Origin: Leptospiraceae bacterium
GTDB lineage: Bacteria > Spirochaetota > Leptospiria > Turneriellales > Turneriellaceae
Assembly: GCA_016788945.1 (NCBI GenBank)
Contig: JAEUSA010000168.1
Span: forward strand, 1-8,428
Direction of reading: 5' to 3'
DNA: 8,428 bases
In this document: piece after piece, positions 1-6,209 of the stretch
Numbering within the stretch: the first letter of the stretch is position 1
Layout: each line of letters starts with the position of its first letter
Position numbers and translations under genes: made by a program
The notes under the pieces: model-generated
What the model was told of the DNA's origin: nothing
Seen by the model: only the letters and a program-made list of their open reading frames with translations
Database searches by the model: none

Positions 1-17
1 AATGCGCAAAGGACTCC

Positions 18-641
18 ATGAAGATCATTAAACGCTACGCCAACCGCCGTCTGTACGACCCGGAAACTTCAAAAACCATTACGCTCGACGAAGTGGCGCA
101 ATATGTCCGCGATGGCATTGATATCAAGGTTATTGATAATACGAACGGCGAAGATATTACGCGCAAAGTACTCGGCCAAACTTTCCTCAAACTGAATGAC
201 AACGACCGCGTGGCGAATCCTGTCTTGCAAAACCAAATGCTGAAGCTGCTAATTCGCGAAAGCAAGGGCGGAGTTCTCGAAGTGCTCAAAAAGCTGGTAC
301 TCGCGGGTGTCGGCATGACGCAGAGCACATCAGAAGAGCGCAAAACTTTGCTCGAGATGATGCTTAACCCATCTGAGGCGCACGAACAGGAACAGCGCGC
401 CTTCTTAAAGGGGCTTGCGGATAAAGGTCAGGCAGAAGCCGACCGTGTGCTGCAGAGTATTTCGGGGCTGGTGACCAACATTTCGCAGTCGATTCAAGAT
501 AATATGGTTTCGGTACTCGACCCGAATGAGCGTGCGCGCAAGCTCGACAATCTGCTCGGCCAGATCGAGTCGATTCAGAAATCGATCAGCAAGTTCAGCA
601 AAACCCCAGCGGCAGAAAAGAACGGCGCCAAAGCCGGATAA
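18..641 (+). CDS. phaR: PhaR-like polyhydroxyalkanoate synthesis regulator
   Basis: The 207-residue protein opens with the signature of the PHB/PHA accumulation regulator DNA-binding domain. Residues 1-60 carry IIKRYANRRLYDPETSKTIT followed by an LDEVAQYVRDG block and an ITRKVLGQTFLKL block. In characterised relatives this domain binds both DNA and polyhydroxybutyrate granules and represses phasin and PHA synthesis genes; that role is family knowledge, not visible here. Residues 100-195 are mostly helical, charged and glutamine-rich (around 120-145 and 170-195), suggesting an oligomerisation or granule-binding region. The tail is low-complexity and lysine/alanine-rich. The ATG is preceded by AAAGGA at 8-13, 4 bases upstream. 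The next gene begins 3 bases after the stop, so the two are probably cotranscribed. No phasin or synthase gene is in view. The family is sure; the regulated targets are unknown. Confidence 0.9.
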   Translation: MKIIKRYANRRLYDPETSKTITLDEVAQYVRDGIDIKVIDNTNGEDITRKVLGQTFLKLNDNDRVANPVLQNQMLKLLIRESKGGVLEVLKKLVLAGVGMTQSTSEERKTLLEMMLNPSEAHEQEQRAFLKGLADKGQAEADRVLQSISGLVTNISQSIQDNMVSVLDPNERARKLDNLLGQIESIQKSISKFSKTPAAEKNGAKAG

Positions 642-644
642 TAC

Positions 645-1385
645 ATGCCGGTGGTACGCCCACCGTCGCGCCGCAGTCTTGCGGTGCGTATCGGCCAACC
701 GCTGGCGCTGTTGGGCGTGGCAATCGGCCTTATTGTTTTTCTTTATTACCGCTTCAGTGAAACTCCCGTCGAGAGGGCAGAGCGTCTTTATCAGAAACAC
801 GATTTTCCTGCGCTGAAGAAGCATGCGCGCGTGCAGAAACAGAAAGGTGACCAGGTTCAATTATTTCTTAGTTATGAAGCTGTTGCCACCTTTGCCACTG
901 AACCACAAACCCGACTTGCTGCACTGATGCAGGCGATCGCCGCCGCCGATGCGAGGCCAATCTTCAGGCGGGAGACTCTGCTACGCATCGTCGAGAGCGG
1001 CATGGTCGCCGACCGCGGCGGCGAGCTGATTGCAGAAGCTTGCAAAATTGAAAATCCGCCCGGTGCCGAACTGCGCCACCTGATCGGGGAGCTCATCAAA
1101 ACATCACAACCGCTGCGCGGCGAAGATACCGTGGCGGGTAAGTTGTTCGAGCTTTTTCCCGCCTTGCAGCGTAAGGTTAAGGCAAAACGGCTGCAGATGC
1201 GCTCAGGGCCCTCGACCGATGCAGCGGTTGTGCGCCAGCTTGATGACAATGAAATGCTGCTCATGCGCAATTCGCACGGTATGACGAATGTGTCAGGCCG
1301 CACGGGCCGTTGGACATTTGTACTCGACAAGAATATGCAATCGGGCTGGGTGTTTGATGCGTATTTAGTATCCAACGACGATTAG
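645..1385 (+). CDS. Membrane-anchored protein with C-terminal bacterial SH3 domain
   Basis: The 246-residue protein has a short basic N-terminus (residues 1-16, five arginines) and one hydrophobic segment at about 17-35. This is consistent with an inner-membrane anchor or uncleaved signal and an exported remainder. Residues 40-175 are helical, starting with VERAERLYQKHDFPALKKH, which resembles the first repeat of TPR-like folds; no enzyme motif is visible. Residues 180-243 look like a bacterial SH3 (SH3b) domain: LQMRSGPSTDAAVV, then GRWTFV, then a closing SGWVFDAYL. SH3b domains commonly bind peptidoglycan or peptides, so an envelope role is inferred. The start lies 3 bases after the phaR stop (TAA TAC ATG) with no clear Shine-Dalgarno of its own, which suggests translational coupling to phaR. 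The specific function is not recognised. Confidence 0.75.
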   Translation: MPVVRPPSRRSLAVRIGQPLALLGVAIGLIVFLYYRFSETPVERAERLYQKHDFPALKKHARVQKQKGDQVQLFLSYEAVATFATEPQTRLAALMQAIAAADARPIFRRETLLRIVESGMVADRGGELIAEACKIENPPGAELRHLIGELIKTSQPLRGEDTVAGKLFELFPALQRKVKAKRLQMRSGPSTDAAVVRQLDDNEMLLMRNSHGMTNVSGRTGRWTFVLDKNMQSGWVFDAYLVSNDD

Positions 1386-1404
1386 GGCGTTAGCTCACAG
1401 TACC

Positions 1405-1446
1405 TGTTGTGCGCGGCACAACAAGCCATGGCTTTCCGATTTTTTT
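1405..1446 (+). terminator. Possible Rho-independent terminator or attenuator before trpA
   Basis: Two adjacent self-complementary elements are visible. The first is an 8-bp perfect stem, TGTTGTGC (1405-1412) and GCACAACA (1416-1423), with a GCG loop. The second is the 12-base palindrome AAGCCATGGCTT (1423-1434), which shares one base with the first. Seven T residues follow at 1440-1446, five bases after the second element. The arrangement fits termination of the phaR/SH3 transcript. The T-run is not directly abutted to a long stem, so it could instead be a weak or conditional terminator in the trpA leader. Confidence 0.45.
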
Positions 1447-1482
1447 GCTTGCCGCCGCTTGCCCTTGGGCCGTCAGTACGCA

Positions 1483-2286
1483 ATGCACCCGTTGACGCGG
1501 CTTTTGACCGAGCGCAAGAAGCAGAAGGGCTATCTCTTTATTCCGTACATTGCGTACGGTGATCCCGACGCCAAGATCACGTTCGAAATCATCTGCAAGA
1601 TGGTAGAAGGCGGCGCTGCGACTGTCGAGATCGGCTTACCATTCACCGATCCCGTTGCCGACGGACCAGCCCTCGAGCGCGCGTTTCGCCGCTCACTGAA
1701 ACACGAGTTCAAAATTGCGGATGTACTTTCGATGCTGTCAAAATTGCACCGTAAATTTCCGAATTTCCCGTTTACGATCATGAGTTATGCAAATATTTTT
1801 TACCAAGCCGGTTTCAAAAGCCTGTTAGAAAAATTTTACGACAATGGCGTGCAGGCAGTGATCATCCCTGATATCCCGCATGACGAAAAACATTACATCA
1901 TACAAAAAGAAGGTCTATCAGATATTCTCGGCCGCGTCGCGTGGATCGATTTTATCACACCGACCACGTCGGCAAAACGTGTACAAGAGATTGCGCGCGA
2001 TGCGCACGGCTTTATTTACCTCGTGTCTTACAAGGGTGTGACCGGGCAGAAAAATTTTACGCTCAAACCCCTGAAGCCGCTGATTAAATCGATACGCAAA
2101 TCGACGCGCGTGCCGGTCGTCGTCGGCTTCGGCATTCGCGACAAGATGCACGCGGGTGAAGCCGTGCGCGCTGCAGACGGTTTTATCATGGGCACGGTAT
2201 TCCATGAAATGATCGAACACAACATGGAACGCGCGCCCGCGATTCCTCACGAGATCGGCTGGGCGCTGCCGAACATGTTACCCTGA
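1483..2286 (+). CDS. trpA: Tryptophan synthase alpha chain
   Basis: The enzyme cleaves indole-3-glycerol phosphate to indole and glyceraldehyde 3-phosphate in the last steps of tryptophan synthesis, passing indole to TrpB. The reading frame can open at TTG 1459, but ATG 1483 is preferred: it gives 267 residues (E. coli has 268) and places the catalytic residues at Glu49 (VEIGLPF) and Asp60 (DPVADGP), the same numbers as in E. coli. Other family blocks are FIPYIAYGDP (19-28), IMSYANIFYQAG (99-110), IIPDIPHDE (127-135), the loop YLVSYKGVTG (179-188) and VVVGFGI (212-218). The usual phosphate-binding GS near the end is GT (237-238). The loop reads SYKGVTG where E. coli has SRAGVTG. No Shine-Dalgarno is evident. 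trpB is not adjacent. The 3' end overlaps the convergent DUF2306 gene by 9 bases. Confidence 0.95.
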   Translation: MHPLTRLLTERKKQKGYLFIPYIAYGDPDAKITFEIICKMVEGGAATVEIGLPFTDPVADGPALERAFRRSLKHEFKIADVLSMLSKLHRKFPNFPFTIMSYANIFYQAGFKSLLEKFYDNGVQAVIIPDIPHDEKHYIIQKEGLSDILGRVAWIDFITPTTSAKRVQEIARDAHGFIYLVSYKGVTGQKNFTLKPLKPLIKSIRKSTRVPVVVGFGIRDKMHAGEAVRAADGFIMGTVFHEMIEHNMERAPAIPHEIGWALPNMLP

Positions 2287-2928
2287 ATAACTGACGCTGT
2301 TGGTTCGCCGTACGGAGCGGCGCAGGCGCCATTCGACGAAAACTATGTTAATGAGCCAAGCCGCCGCCATGGCCGTGTCGCGCGTATAACCTGTGGGCAA
2401 TGTTCCTGTCACAATAATCCACGGCAGGTGCGTAATCACTTGCGTACCAGCGCCCATGCCGAGTGCATAGGCGCGCATCATCCACGCACCGTGCTCGGCA
2501 AACCGGCGGGCAAAGATAGCCCGTATCGAAAGCGCGATACTCAATGCCATGGCTGTGCCCACGGCCATGCGCACGGAAAACAGCGTCGGCCCGTCGGTAT
2601 CGAGATGCGGAAAAACTGCCGTCAAATACAACCCGCTCAATGCCGCCACCGCGCCCGCAACAATGACAGGTCGTCCTGCCATGCGGTGCCAGCGCGGGTT
2701 GCGTGTGCGAAAACCCGGTGAGAACTGCAGTGCCCCGAGCACGCCAAAAACAAAAGAACCCAGAATGTGCAGCGAGACGGCAACCGGCGCGCCGAAGAAA
2801 CGGGCATTTTCCGCGGTGACAGGGCCGCCCTGCGCCAGGCCCGCAAGCCGCGCGGCGCCCGCCAGTGAGGGTACGAGAGTCAGCAGGATAAGCCCTGCGG
2901 GTATGAGCCAATCAGATTTTTTTTTCAT
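2278..2928 (-). CDS. DUF2306-family integral membrane protein
   Basis: The 216-residue protein has about six hydrophobic segments (roughly 8-30, 48-68, 86-106, 117-138, 150-172 and 185-200) and no soluble domain. It resembles the DUF2306 family of uncharacterised bacterial membrane proteins. The family-like blocks are LHILGSFVFGVLGALQF (53-69), WHRMAGRP (80-87) and HGAWMMRAYALGMG (146-159). Histidines 54, 81, 146 and 167 lie at or in predicted membrane segments and could bind a metal or heme, but that is only inference. It is the last gene of a minus-strand operon, 54 bases after the transporter stop, with its own AGGAG at 2934-2938, 5 bases before the ATG. The start codon is followed by nine A residues. 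Its stop codon lies inside trpA of the opposite strand. Function unknown. Confidence 0.7.
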   Translation of the reverse strand: MKKKSDWLIPAGLILLTLVPSLAGAARLAGLAQGGPVTAENARFFGAPVAVSLHILGSFVFGVLGALQFSPGFRTRNPRWHRMAGRPVIVAGAVAALSGLYLTAVFPHLDTDGPTLFSVRMAVGTAMALSIALSIRAIFARRFAEHGAWMMRAYALGMGAGTQVITHLPWIIVTGTLPTGYTRDTAMAAAWLINIVFVEWRLRRSVRRTNSVSYSG

Positions 2929-2986
2929 AACTTCTCCTATGATACATGAGGTATTGAGGCGGTGGCGGGCACGGATGGCCTTTCAT
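2912..2986 (-). CDS. Probable 24-codon coupling micro-ORF or leader peptide
   Basis: A 24-residue reading frame starts with an ATG that overlaps the TGA of the transporter gene as ATGA. It is preceded by the full Shine-Dalgarno AAGGAGG (2991-2997) at a spacing of 4 bases. It runs across the gap and ends 17 bases inside the DUF2306 gene, in a different frame. The peptide begins MKGHPCPPPPQYLM and ends RRSYEKKI. Four consecutive prolines are a known ribosome-pausing motif relieved by EF-P, so a leader-peptide role on DUF2306 translation is conceivable. The Shine-Dalgarno is also spelled by the transporter's own Lys-Glu-Ala codons, so chance cannot be excluded. No homology is recognised. Confidence 0.4.
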   Translation of the reverse strand: MKGHPCPPPPQYLMYHRRSYEKKI

Positions 2987-4125
2987 GCCGCCTCCTTGGG
3001 TTTTTGGATTTGTAATGCCAGTACAAAAGCCGCAGCGCAGCTCAATAAACCAAACAGATAGACAGCTGAATAACTGAAGTTGCCCGCAATGAAACCGGCA
3101 ACCGGCGCCGTTACGGCCAAGGACAGATCGAAGAAAGCCACGTAGGCTCCGAGGGCGACTCCCTTAAATTGAGGTTCCACGCTTTTCACAGCTTCGACGC
3201 CAAAGGCCGGGAATGTGAGCGAATATCCGAAGCCCGTCAAAACGGAGCCGGCGAATGCCCAAAGCGGCGTCTCGGCGAGAAAAAGCATGGCTTGTCCGGC
3301 GGCGGCGACGGCAAGCGAGACCAGTGCTACATTCTTTCCGCCAAATTTGTCCGGCGTACTCGCAAAAAGCAGGCGCGCCGCAATATAGGCTGCACCGAAA
3401 AAAGTCATAACCAGAGAGGCGTTCGCCCAGCTCCGTTCCTTGAAAAGCAACGCGGCGAATCCTGCTATCCCGACAAAACTCACCGCCGATAAGGCGAGAC
3501 CGACACCAGGTTTCCAGACTCGGTCAAGCACCTCGTAGAATGGCATGCGACCGCCACCGATTGCCGGTGTCGGCGGAATCAATATCGATACGATGCCCGC
3601 AACCGACGGAAACAGGATTGCCGATGCGAGAATGAAGCTGAAGCCAAAATGTTCGCCGATGAGATTTGCGACCGGCGCCGAGGCCGCAATGGCCGCGTAC
3701 ATGGCCATGCCACTCCAGGCCATGACGCGGCCGGTTTTCGCCGGCCCCACGAGGCCAATGCCCCAGGCGAGTGCTCCCGTAATCAAGAGACTCTCGCCCG
3801 CACCGAGCACCATGCGGCCTATAAGCAGAAACAGCAGTGCGCTATTGCCATGGAGTTGCAGCGATACCAGCGTGAGACTGCCCGAAATGATCAGCAGCAT
3901 TATGCCGCGGCCCACCGCGGCTCTGGCTCCCTTGCTGTCGGCGATGACACCGGCATAATGGCGTGTCAAAAGCGTCACCAGCGACTGCAATCCGATCACG
4001 ATGCCGATCCACGTGTTACCGAGAATCAAATGGTCGCGCACATGGCCCGGCAGAACCGCGAGCGGTATGCCAATCGAAAAAAATCCCAAGAGGACAATAA
4101 TCACGACGCCAAACAGGTTTTTCAT
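2983..4125 (-). CDS. MFS transporter, YfcJ/YhhS-like
   Basis: The 380-residue protein has about 12 hydrophobic segments and belongs to the major facilitator superfamily of proton-coupled inner-membrane carriers. The motif A loop after the second segment reads AGVIADSKGAR (58-68), and a counterpart DKFGGKNV (259-266) lies in the second half. The block FPAFGVEAV (305-313) followed by KGVALGAYVAFFDLSLAVTAPVAGFIAG is typical of the YfcJ/YhhS branch, whose members are annotated as putative arabinose or drug exporters. The substrate here is unknown. The frame stays open for 55 codons upstream, but that part reads as the antiparallel shadow of the preceding gene. The ATG at 4125 overlaps the preceding stop as ATGA, so translation is probably coupled. 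Export rather than uptake is inferred from the divergent ArsR-type repressor. Confidence 0.85.
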   Translation of the reverse strand: MKNLFGVVIIVLLGFFSIGIPLAVLPGHVRDHLILGNTWIGIVIGLQSLVTLLTRHYAGVIADSKGARAAVGRGIMLLIISGSLTLVSLQLHGNSALLFLLIGRMVLGAGESLLITGALAWGIGLVGPAKTGRVMAWSGMAMYAAIAASAPVANLIGEHFGFSFILASAILFPSVAGIVSILIPPTPAIGGGRMPFYEVLDRVWKPGVGLALSAVSFVGIAGFAALLFKERSWANASLVMTFFGAAYIAARLLFASTPDKFGGKNVALVSLAVAAAGQAMLFLAETPLWAFAGSVLTGFGYSLTFPAFGVEAVKSVEPQFKGVALGAYVAFFDLSLAVTAPVAGFIAGNFSYSAVYLFGLLSCAAAFVLALQIQKPKEAA

Positions 4126-4637
4126 GCCGACCGCCCTGTTCCGACGAGCCATTGCAGGCCAAGCGCTGCGGCATAGAGTCCGAATGCGTACACTGTATGA
4201 ATGGCGAGGTTGCGCAGGCGTACTGCAAAAGGCGACTGCGCGCGCCGTGCCGCGATACCCAGCCCCATCGCCGGCTGCATGATGAACCACGGAGCAAGCA
4301 CGGTCGCGATGCCGATGGTTAGGGCGGGTAATAGCGACGGCGATGAGAGCCAGACCCTACCATAAAACAAGGGCAACAGACCCGCTAGCGTCATGCCAAT
4401 AGCGTAGTGGGATATCCACCCGATTAGCAGTTCACCGCTGATCTTGTTGCTTTTCGCGATCGGTTTGTGCACCACTCTACCCCGGAATACGTAGGCGACC
4501 CAGCGCCCTAACAGCGCTAAATCGAGCGAATTGATGCCAAAGGCCTTTTGCAGAAAGAAGCGCCATACATCCATGGCCAGCGTCGCACCGGCCCCGATAA
4601 CGGCGGTAAGGGCGACGATTTCAAAAAGATTGTTCAT
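4122..4637 (-). CDS. DUF2938-family membrane protein
   Basis: The 171-residue protein has about four hydrophobic segments (roughly 5-28, 74-92, 100-125 and 145-165). It matches the DUF2938 pattern: ATLAMDVWRFFLQKAFGI (18-35), LALLGRWVAY (40-49), GWISHYAIGMTLAGLLPLFYG (73-93) and LAPWFIMQPAMGLGIAA near 115-130. No member of this family has a function known to me. It is the first gene of the minus-strand operon, with a strong GGAGGA (4641-4646) just upstream of the ATG and the palindromic operator immediately beyond. Its TGA overlaps the transporter ATG. The tight coupling suggests it works with the transporter, perhaps as an accessory subunit, but this is inference from position. Confidence 0.8.
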   Translation of the reverse strand: MNNLFEIVALTAVIGAGATLAMDVWRFFLQKAFGINSLDLALLGRWVAYVFRGRVVHKPIAKSNKISGELLIGWISHYAIGMTLAGLLPLFYGRVWLSSPSLLPALTIGIATVLAPWFIMQPAMGLGIAARRAQSPFAVRLRNLAIHTVYAFGLYAAALGLQWLVGTGRSA

Positions 4638-4651
4638 AAATCCTCCAAGAA

Positions 4652-4693
4652 GTCATTCTGTCATTCAATATAAATATTGAATGACAGAATGAC
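4652..4693. promoter_or_regulatory. Large perfect palindrome, probable ArsR-family operator
   Basis: Two perfectly complementary 20-base arms (4652-4671 and 4674-4693) flank an AA centre. Each arm contains two direct copies of the half-site GTCATTC at an 8-base period: 4652-4658 and 4660-4666 on the left, and the inverted copies GAATGAC at 4679-4685 and 4687-4693 on the right. The AT-rich core contains -10-like hexamers for both directions: TATAAA at 4669-4674 on plus, and TATATT on minus (complement of 4667-4672). Repressor binding here would block both divergent promoters. Assignment to the adjacent ArsR-rhodanese protein is inferred from position. The symmetry would allow two dimers to bind. 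Confidence 0.8.
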
Positions 4694-4733
4694 GAAAATT
4701 TCTTATCATACAGTGGCGTGGGGTATATCGCAT

Positions 4734-5435
4734 ATGACAGATCAGATTTTAACGCAAAAAGTATTGGCCGAGCTGTCGGGCAGCCCTACCTTATTAGGCG
4801 CTGTGAAAGAGATTGAAACCATTTCGCGCATGAGCGAAGCCGCAGGCACTTTGGGCAATGAATCCCGCCTGATTCTGTTGCAGCTGATCGCTGGCGGGGA
4901 AAAATCGGTCGAAATGCTCTCTGAGACTTCGGGCATACCGGTGGCGAGTACGTCACAGCATCTACAAGTTCTCAAAAAATCGAAAATGGTCGTCACCCGG
5001 CGTGACGGAAAACGCGTGCTCTACCGCTTGCAGAACGGGCCCATTCGCGAACTCATCGATGCGCTGCATCGGTTTGCCGTGTTCCACGATCTGCAACAGG
5101 ATTCCATAGGTTCGGGTGCGGCGCATGGTATCGATGCCCGCGCATTGCAGAAAAAAATGAAAACGGGAAAAATTACCCTGATCGATGTGCGTTCCCGCGA
5201 AGAATACCAAAAAGGGCATATACCGGGCGCGATGAATCTGCCGTTCGATGCGATGAAGTCGTCGCTGGGCAAGTTACCGAAAGGTGAAGAGATAATTGTC
5301 TATTGCCGGGGGCCGTATTGCGTGCTGTCGGTGAATGCTGTGGCATTGTTGCGTGCCCAGGGTACAGAAGCGTTGCGCCTGACATCGGGATTTTCTGAGT
5401 GGCCCGGCGAGCGCTCCGCCGATGTTTCGCGCTGA
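4734..5435 (+). CDS. ArsR-type repressor fused to a rhodanese domain
   Basis: The 233-residue protein has a winged helix-turn-helix of the ArsR/SmtB type at about 28-100. Helix SEAAGTLGNESRLILLQLIAGG is followed by recognition helix VASTSQHLQVLKKSKMV (70-86) and wing VTRRDGKRVLYRL (87-99). A rhodanese domain follows at about 134-227: DVRSREEYQKGHIPGAMNLP (151-170), active loop YCRGPYCV (190-197, Cys191 and Cys196) and the closing GFSEW. ArsR-rhodanese fusions are a known class. Cys191 and Cys196 are the only cysteines, so the DNA-binding half lacks the usual cysteine metal site and the signal probably enters through the rhodanese loop. The frame is open back to TTG 4677, with another ATG at 4689, but both lie inside the operator with no Shine-Dalgarno. 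ATG 4734, after GTGGGG, is preferred. It probably represses itself and the divergent operon. Confidence 0.87.
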   Translation: MTDQILTQKVLAELSGSPTLLGAVKEIETISRMSEAAGTLGNESRLILLQLIAGGEKSVEMLSETSGIPVASTSQHLQVLKKSKMVVTRRDGKRVLYRLQNGPIRELIDALHRFAVFHDLQQDSIGSGAAHGIDARALQKKMKTGKITLIDVRSREEYQKGHIPGAMNLPFDAMKSSLGKLPKGEEIIVYCRGPYCVLSVNAVALLRAQGTEALRLTSGFSEWPGERSADVSR

Positions 5436-5486
5436 TGGTGGGGCGCAACGGAGTCGACACGATGAGTCGAGGCTTAACTTGGCTTT

Positions 5487-6164
5487 ATGGCTATCCAGCA
5501 GTTTTCCCTCTCTAACCGCGAAATCGATGTCCATATTTTTCAATCGGGCAACGAGAAAGCACCGGCAGTTATTTTTTTGCCCGACCTGACCGGTGTCGGC
5601 GAGGTTCAACTCGAGTCTGCGCGCCTCATGGCGCTCGACGGCTTTCATGTTTTCGTGCCCGATCTCTTCAGCCATGAGGGCGCCGCCAAGTGGTGCATCC
5701 GCATGTTCTTTAACCTTGCTTTTCTCACCAACGAGGCTTCAAACCCGGGTGTCGTCGAGGTCTTTGAGCTGATTGACCGCATCAAACAACTGCCCTTTGT
5801 CGATGCCGGTCGCCTCGGCGTCATCGGACAATGCCTCACCGGCGGTTTTGCCCTGCACGCAGCATTACGGGATGACGTGAAAGCTCCGGTGGTCTTTCAC
5901 CACAGCCTTGGTGTGACCGGCAGCGGCATGCCCGAGGCGAGTGCCCGCGCGATCTGCAAGCCCATTCAGGGGCACTATGTGCAGATTGACCCGATGTGCC
6001 CGAAGGCGCGCGTCGACCAGCTGAAAGAGCAGCTGGGCACCTATTTCGAGACCAACTATTACGACTGGTTGCCCCACGGGATTCCGCACTTTTTCCGCCG
6101 CACAGACGAGGGCCGCCGGGCCTATATCAATATGATGCGGTTCTTAAAGATGCAACTGAACTGA
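5487..6164 (+). CDS. Dienelactone hydrolase family protein
   Basis: The 225-residue protein is a single-domain alpha/beta hydrolase of the dienelactone hydrolase type. The nucleophile elbow is GVIGQCLTGG (111-120) with Cys116, as in true DLH enzymes rather than serine esterases. Asp168 (VQIDPMCP) and His201 (GIPHFF, the position of the family's GHGFF block) complete a probable Cys-Asp-His triad. The N-terminal half has PAVIFLPDLTGVGEVQLESARLMALDGFHVFVPDLF, the family's oxyanion and strand regions. Such enzymes hydrolyse lactones or small esters; the substrate cannot be told, and no aromatic degradation genes are nearby. No clear Shine-Dalgarno precedes the ATG. It lies 51 bases after the repressor gene on the same strand, so it might be cotranscribed with it, but this is uncertain. 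Confidence 0.82.
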   Translation: MAIQQFSLSNREIDVHIFQSGNEKAPAVIFLPDLTGVGEVQLESARLMALDGFHVFVPDLFSHEGAAKWCIRMFFNLAFLTNEASNPGVVEVFELIDRIKQLPFVDAGRLGVIGQCLTGGFALHAALRDDVKAPVVFHHSLGVTGSGMPEASARAICKPIQGHYVQIDPMCPKARVDQLKEQLGTYFETNYYDWLPHGIPHFFRRTDEGRRAYINMMRFLKMQLN

Positions 6165-6209
6165 GCCTAATAGATTCGGGCGATGGCCGGGATCGATTAT
6201 GGCACTTAT

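Noticed and set aside
1459..1482. TTG-initiated 8-residue extension of TrpA
   Set aside because: ATG 1483 reproduces the E. coli numbering of the catalytic Glu49 and Asp60 and the usual N-terminus. The TTG has no ribosome site.
1428..1562. Short ORF beginning at the ATG inside the AAGCCATGGCTT palindrome
   Set aside because: It has no ribosome site and is not rich in tryptophan codons, so it does not look like a trp leader peptide; it mostly overlaps trpA in another frame.
2549..3061. Plus-strand ORF of 170 codons opposite the DUF2306 gene
   Set aside because: It is antisense to a well-supported membrane protein gene and its composition (alanine, proline and arginine rich, no motif) is that of a GC-rich shadow frame.
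3649..4176. Plus-strand ORF of 175 codons opposite the MFS gene
   Set aside because: It is the shadow of hydrophobic codons on the minus strand, with a histidine/arginine/glutamine-rich product and no ribosome site.
4126..4290. Extra 55-codon N-terminal extension of the MFS transporter reading frame
   Set aside because: It lies entirely within the DUF2938 gene, looks arginine-rich and unstructured, and the ATGA overlap start at 4125 gives a normal first membrane helix and family length.
5451..5470. Two direct copies of GAGTCGA between the repressor and hydrolase genes
   Set aside because: Seven bases repeated twice is too short and isolated to call a regulatory site or attachment site.
5434..5514. 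26-codon ORF overlapping the repressor stop as TGATG and running into the hydrolase gene
   Set aside because: There is no Shine-Dalgarno upstream and no recognisable peptide feature, unlike the micro-ORF at 2912-2986.
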